Part shown: piece after piece, positions 60,257-64,000 of the stretch
Numbering within the stretch: position 1 is the stretch's first letter
Layout of the letters: each line of letters begins with the position of its first letter
NCBI GenBank assembly: GCA_024180945.1
Contig: JAKSGN010000033.1
Coordinates: 2,108,001 to 2,172,000, forward strand
Length of the DNA: 64,000 nucleotides
Reading direction: 5' to 3'
Origin: Macrophomina tecta
Lineage: Eukaryota > Ascomycota > Dothideomycetes > Botryosphaeriales > Botryosphaeriaceae
Made by a program: the position numbers and the translations under genes
Notes under the pieces: generated by a model
What the model was told of the DNA's origin: nothing
Seen by the model: only the letters and a program-made list of their open reading frames with translations
Databases searched by the model: none

Positions 60257-60736
60257 TATTATAGTATAGTCTTTATAGAGTTAGAAAACTATAGAGTAGA
60301 AAGATAAGTAAAGAGTATAGCTATAATATAAAAAAGATCTATAATAAAATATATAGCTTATATAATACTAAGAGATTAATCTATTTAATCTTATATACCT
60401 TAGGTATTAATAGATAGATTAACTAGATTAAAGATACTATTAATCTATTAGTACTCTAACTACTACCTAGATTAGAAATAAATTAATACTAGATTATAGA
60501 TCTTTTCTATATATATATAAACTATACTCTTTAGATAGCTTTAACCTTTATAGTTAACTTTAATAATAGAATTTAGACTCTATTAGTAATATGGCCTTTA
60601 TATATAGTACTTAGTCTTATTACGTATTTAACTTACTCTTACCCTCTTCTTATACCTACTTAAGGAAAACCCTCTTTAATAGGTTTTCTTTCTCTTTGGT
60701 GTTTAGATTCTTAGAGACAGAGGCCCGCTTGTTATA
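60257..60736 (+). repeat. 3' LTR of gypsy C (480 bp)
   Basis: Starts TATTATAGTATAGTC (fully RIPped form of TGTTACGGCACAGCC), ends GCTTGTTATA, followed by the GATAA duplication. The last about 60 bp are less mutated. Confidence 0.9.
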
Positions 60737-60818
60737 GATAAGAAATACTAATATACACTAATCTATATTAGGATCCCGGTTTATTAAGGCCTACCAGGCT
60801 GTATTATTAGAGTCTAAA

Positions 60819-61007
60819 TGTAAGTAAATGAGTTGGTTGTAAGCAGGAAGCCTTTAAAGAGTCGTATTCTTAGATATAAATCCTTAGTGGTATAGAATTC
60901 GCCCCTTGGTGGCGTTATATACTGGTGACCGTGCATAGCACGTGATAAGCACGTGGAACTCACGGTATAAGCACCCAAAGGGCATGCCAGGGCCTATTAT
61001 CCTAACA
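60819..61007 (-). repeat. Solo LTR of element E family, inverse orientation, un-RIPped
   Basis: Plus strand reads TGTAAGTAAATGAG ... CCTAACA, the reverse complement of the E LTR, 189 bp against 193 bp. TG..CA ends are intact and RIP changes are few. Flanking pentamers (CTAAA and CTTAG) do not match, so it may derive from unequal exchange between two elements or the flank may have decayed. Confidence 0.88.
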
Positions 61008-61091
61008 CTTAGGCTTAAACGGGTCTAGCGGACACGGAGCCGGCCGCCTACCGCATAGCTACCTTCGGCGGCTAGGACGGCCTATAAAATA

Positions 61092-61119
61092 ATTATTATT
61101 ATTATTATTATTATTATTA
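61092..61119. repeat. (ATT)n microsatellite
   Basis: About nine ATT units, preceded by a GC-rich stretch (61018-61080). Such a run following GC-rich sequence could be the 3' tail of a non-LTR retrotransposon, but no LINE coding sequence is present. Confidence 0.85.
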
Positions 61120-61331
61120 AACCCTACCTTCCGTTCTATGCTCCTGTGAAGGCTGCAACGTAAGACCATGTTGAGATGGTTGGGGGGCCGAAATGTTTCG
61201 GCCATATATCTTAGGTGTATGGGACGGCTCTTATGTCTCCACGGAAGACATCGTAGCCTCAGTAGAGCAATCCAATCTAATCTATTTATCTTAAGCTGCT
61301 CTGAAATACTAAGGCACATGCGTTCGATCCA

Positions 61332-62985
61332 TCAAGTCTTCCAGACCTTGGCCACGAAGTCCTCAACATCTGCCCAGAGCAAGTCCGGTACCTCCAGCGC
61401 CGCAAAGTGCCCGCCCTGCACGGCGAGGATTAGTACAGAGACCTTTCCAACGGGGGTTCATTAGGTATAGACTTGCCTTGTCATGGTCGTACAGATGGGT
61501 TACCGCCGGGTCCTCCTTGATGGCGGACTCTGGTAAACATGCAATCTCGTTAGGGAACCACGACACAGCCTTGGGCTTGCCAGTGGGCTTGCTGTCGGTG
61601 CCCATGGCTTCGGACAGACCCTGCACAAAACGTCAATTTCTGGGCGAGAAAAGGGGCCAAGGTTATATAGGGAGGAGGGTGCACTTGTCGGTAGGCCCAG
61701 ATCGAAGTCGAATAGGTTCCGGTAAACCAGTAAATGGAGACGTTGGTGAGGATCTCGTCGAGCGAGGGCACCGTTGCCGGGTCGGACCATCCAATCATCT
61801 TCTCTCCGATCCTACGCAACTAGTCAGCGCGTTGTTCTCGGAGAAAGAGACAAAGGAACGGAGGGTGTTTAGCGTGGTTTGGAAGCGCAAGAAGCGAGGA
61901 GTAGAGAGAAACTAACCAAGCGAGAAGGGATATAGGGCTGCTCCCAACGGATAACCCGGCAGTGCTCGGCCTGGTTCCGTGGAGCATGGCATACGCCATT
62001 CCGGTGGCTCTAAACCGCTCGGCGCGTTCCACGCTCTTTTTCTCGACCGGATCCGCCACCGCCGGCGAAGCTGGTGGATCCCGAGGCAAGTAGAAGTTGA
62101 CATGTATGGCTGGCTCCAACTGTTCCTGAGTATCAGTAATTCTTAGATAGCGTAGATCCCGACTGACCTTTCACAGCGTCGTAGGTTCGCACCATAGCCT
62201 CGGTAACGGCACTCCCGATGTCACCGCCCTGCACGATGTAGCCACCCTCGCCGAAGCCGAGCGACAGCATCAGTTTGTTGAGCAGTCGGGCATTATCCGC
62301 AATAGTGAAGTCCTTGTTAAGGGGCGGAGGCGAGGAGAAGCCGTAGCCAACCAAAGATGGGGCGATGAGGTGGTAGGGGAGCTCCTCGGGGGCAGAAGCA
62401 TACTTTTCGCGCTGGGTAAGGAGGATGGGCAGGTACTCAATAAATGAGCCTGGATTAGGGTAAGGACTAGTTTAATCAGAGAGGCTCGACGCTAGGCTCA
62501 CCTGGCCATCCGTGGGGGAGAAGAATGGGCACTGCATCCTTCTTCTTGGAAAAGAGGGCGACGAAGTGAATGCTGTAAGTCTGGCCGTCGTCGTCCTTGA
62601 CGTCGTACTTGAAGTGAGGAACGGAATTAATCCTTTCTTCTTGCTTACGCCTGCCCGGCATTAACTGTGTTCCACGGAAAGCGTTCTTGTTCTTTCACCA
62701 GTCAAACTGATTATGCCAATAGTCGACCGACTCGACCAGCCACTGCCTCGGACTGCCGAATTTCCGGTCATTGTGGCTGTTCTCGTAATTGAGGGCAGCA
62801 ATGGGCAGGATCTTCAGAAGGGTGTTCAGGTGCTGAATCTGGTCGTCGGAGATTGAAACATTAAACTGCGACAACGCCCCATTGACGGAGATGGGGTGCG
62901 GCGGCTTGGCGAAGAGCGAGGGCGACATTTTGACCATGGCCGGAGATGACGATGTGAGAATGGAAAGCGCTGGTACTCGAAGCAT
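61332..62985 (-). CDS. Epoxide hydrolase with EHN domain (alpha/beta hydrolase)
   Basis: Seven exons on the minus strand: 62985-62699, 62650-62502, 62449-62175, 62125-61917, 61811-61685, 61620-61477, 61415-61332; 424 residues from ATG 62985, or 405 from ATG 62928 (MSPSLFAKP), which better fits the family's start. The exons join in frame. The N-terminal EHN region (FNVSISDDQIQHLN, VESVDYWHNQFDW) precedes the hydrolase fold: oxyanion motif HGWPGS, nucleophile Asp in VQGGDIGS, lid Tyr in IYWFTGTYSTSIWAY, and catalytic His in DKGGHFAALE. It should hydrolyse epoxides to diols, in detoxification or secondary metabolism; cytosolic, as no signal peptide is clear. Introns are 48-105 bp. The last one is GC-AG (AAG|GCAAGT, branch TACTAAT). 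No RIP damage; it looks functional. Confidence 0.92.
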
Positions 62986-63471
62986 CGGATGGAAATGGAT
63001 CTTATAGCTTCTATCCCCAACGCTCGGCTGTCGTTTTCGCCGCCGTCCGATTCTACTGATCGGGTATTCATCAGAGCGGACTTGTCGGAGTTCTTAGCTG
63101 TCGAGATGCTAATGTCCGCAATAATGGGAGCGCAAGTCCGCAAGGGGATGATGGTGCGAAGTTGCGGAGTTTCGGACGTTGCGGAGTTTGGCTCGCTAAA
63201 TTGTCTACTTTAATCCCAGTGGCTGAATTTCCGCATGTCTCTAACAATTTTGCGGAGGAAGCTCGAGAGTTTTCTCCGCGTTAGAGGCCCACTGATGCGG
63301 ACAAGATAATATAAAACCCCGGAGCCTTTACGTCGAGACTGCTCTTAACACCAGCAAACCAAGCTTCTTATCAAACTAAACTTCTTATCGACCATTGGAC
63401 TTCGACGGTCTCTGATCATTCCTGAGTATGTAACCACTTTTACGCTAGTAAATCAAGTACTAATAGCGGCC
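62986..63471. other. Shared upstream region of two divergent genes
   Basis: About 490 bp separate the epoxide hydrolase start (minus) and the small gene (plus). Composition is normal. A 74-codon frame at 62989-63213 has no support. Repeated TTGCGGAG or TGCGGA words occur at about 63110-63300 and could be regulatory, but I cannot tie them to a factor. Confidence 0.4.
63310..63316 (+). promoter_or_regulatory. TATA box candidate for the small gene
   Basis: TATAAAA in GATAATATAAAACCCC, followed by a C/A- and CT-rich leader (63345-63400) typical of fungal 5' untranslated regions, 156 bp before the ATG at 63472. Confidence 0.45.
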
Positions 63472-63948
63472 ATGCAGGTAAACATGCCGGCTGAATCGAA
63501 CTCCCTTGGCGACTGGGTGACCCAGCTCTCCCTGAAGCTCTACTGTCAACCTGATGATATCGTTGCTATCAAGGCCTACGAGGAACAGGTTGATCCAAGC
63601 TTTATTGCGAGGTAATACATAGGCTTATCTAATATCCACCTCGAATAGGCTAACTAAAGAGTATATGTATATAGGATTAACCACAGTCACTTCAATTATG
63701 ACCAGTTTAAGGAGGTCCTTAAGCAATCCCGTAGCGCTCTTACTTTTACGCTATCGAGCTCAGATATCCTAAAGTGGGATGATGCGGAGAAGAAGGGCGG
63801 CGTCGTAGCGCAGCTTATTCGGTCCCCAAGTAAGGATAAGGTGACAGGCAAAGAGACTAAGGCTACTATGCTTACTCTATCAACGGTTAAATGGGTTAAT
63901 GGGAAGAGACTACTTACAGAGATGACGGAAGTTAGTATCAATAAGTAG
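63472..63948 (+). CDS. Small two-exon protein of unknown function
   Basis: Exons 63472-63611 and 63675-63948, joined by a 63-bp intron (GTAATA..ATATAG) that restores the frame; 137 residues. The protein starts MQVNMPAESNSLGDWVTQ; an internal Met four codons later is an alternative start. It is soluble-looking, with no signal peptide or membrane helix, and mixed alpha/beta character (SALTFTLSSSDILKW, KATMLTLSTVKWVNGKRLL). I recognise no domain. Codon use is less GC-rich than the epoxide hydrolase next door. It is divergently arranged with that gene and a copia LTR starts 5 bp after its stop codon. Confidence 0.65.
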
Positions 63949-63953
63949 GAAGC

Positions 63954-64000
63954 TATTGGATCAATCACGTGTATTTTACTTTCGCCAAGTATAGTCTATT
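63954..64000 (+). repeat. Start of a copia LTR, cut by the window end
   Basis: Begins TATTGGATCAATCACGTG and is identical to the solo copia LTR at 45892 for the remaining visible bases except the second. Whether it is a solo LTR or a full element cannot be seen. Confidence 0.85.

Larger units (their letters stand above)
48817..60736 (+). mobile_element. Ty3/gypsy element C (B family), heavily RIPped, multiply nested
   Basis: Bounded by perfect target duplications GATAA (48812-48816 and 60737-60741) and B-family LTRs. Internal sequence aligns with gypsy B but is far more AT-rich. Nested in it are D solo LTR (49277-50079), A solo LTR (52211-52974) and an A-like solo LTR (55255-59415) carrying a MULE (55831-59256). 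Compared with B, about 1.74 kb covering protease/RT to early RNase H is missing at the junction near 53566-53574. Non-autonomous and dead. Confidence 0.9.

Noticed and set aside
61092..61119. Short regular ATT repeat as a possible array
   Set aside because: Simple microsatellite with no spacers; not a CRISPR array, which would not be expected in a fungal nucleus.

Overview
This window looks like a gene-poor, transposon-packed chromosome region of a filamentous ascomycete (Pezizomycotina). Three things point there. Most repeats are saturated with C-to-T and G-to-A transitions and TA dinucleotides, the signature of repeat-induced point mutation (RIP). The genes have short spliceosomal introns. 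The recognisable gene products are typical fungal families (a SAT4/Pth11-like rhodopsin-domain membrane protein, an EHN-type epoxide hydrolase, a DUF7029/DUF7223-like secreted protein). I cannot name the species.

Layout. 1-16862: a minus-strand Ty3/gypsy copy (B'', its 3' part outside the window) split by a Ty3/gypsy chromovirus (E, 355-15804, TSD CTTTA). E itself carries a solo LTR (D, 2004-2602, TSD CTAGT) and a complete nested Ty3/gypsy (A, 3238-10898, TSD ACGAA). 17548-26720: a complete minus-strand gypsy (B', TSD TTATA) whose 5' LTR holds an un-RIPped Tc1/mariner element (25262-26570, TA target). 26721-30689: an un-RIPped island with no gene I recognise, then an AT-rich stretch. 30690-44327: gypsy B (plus strand, TSD TATTC/TGTTC) carrying a Ty1/copia element (32096-37935, TSD AATTC). 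44360-45862: an intact secreted-protein gene trapped between the gypsy B LTR and a solo copia LTR. 47468-48765: a four-exon rhodopsin-domain gene. 48817-60736: heavily RIPped gypsy C (TSD GATAA) containing a D solo LTR, an A solo LTR, and an A-like solo LTR that was itself hit by a Mutator-like DNA transposon (MULE); C has lost its RT region. 60819-61007: un-RIPped solo LTR of the E family. 61332-62985: a seven-exon epoxide hydrolase gene (minus). 63472-63948: a small two-exon gene of unknown function. 63954 to the end: start of a copia LTR.

The most interesting signal is not a classical transposon gene. In the gypsy elements A, B, B', C and E, the stretch between the integrase/chromodomain and the 3' LTR carries a second, RIP-damaged reading frame on the opposite strand. 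In several copies the antisense frame shows a Cys-type cluster (Cys now mostly Tyr), a fungal branch point plus AG acceptor on the antisense strand, and then a basic, coiled-coil-like segment with an L-x-(x)-LY(K/R) motif. I infer a conserved, separately expressed antisense accessory gene in these gypsy lineages.

How things work together: transposons inserted into one another in a readable order given by target-site duplications. RIP then mutated the repeats, fading out within about 150-200 bp of single-copy DNA and sparing the host genes. Two host genes are directly altered by LTRs: the secreted-protein gene has an LTR 32 bp before its ATG, and the rhodopsin-domain protein takes its stop codon and last residues from an LTR fragment. 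All boundaries were read by eye; no searches were run.
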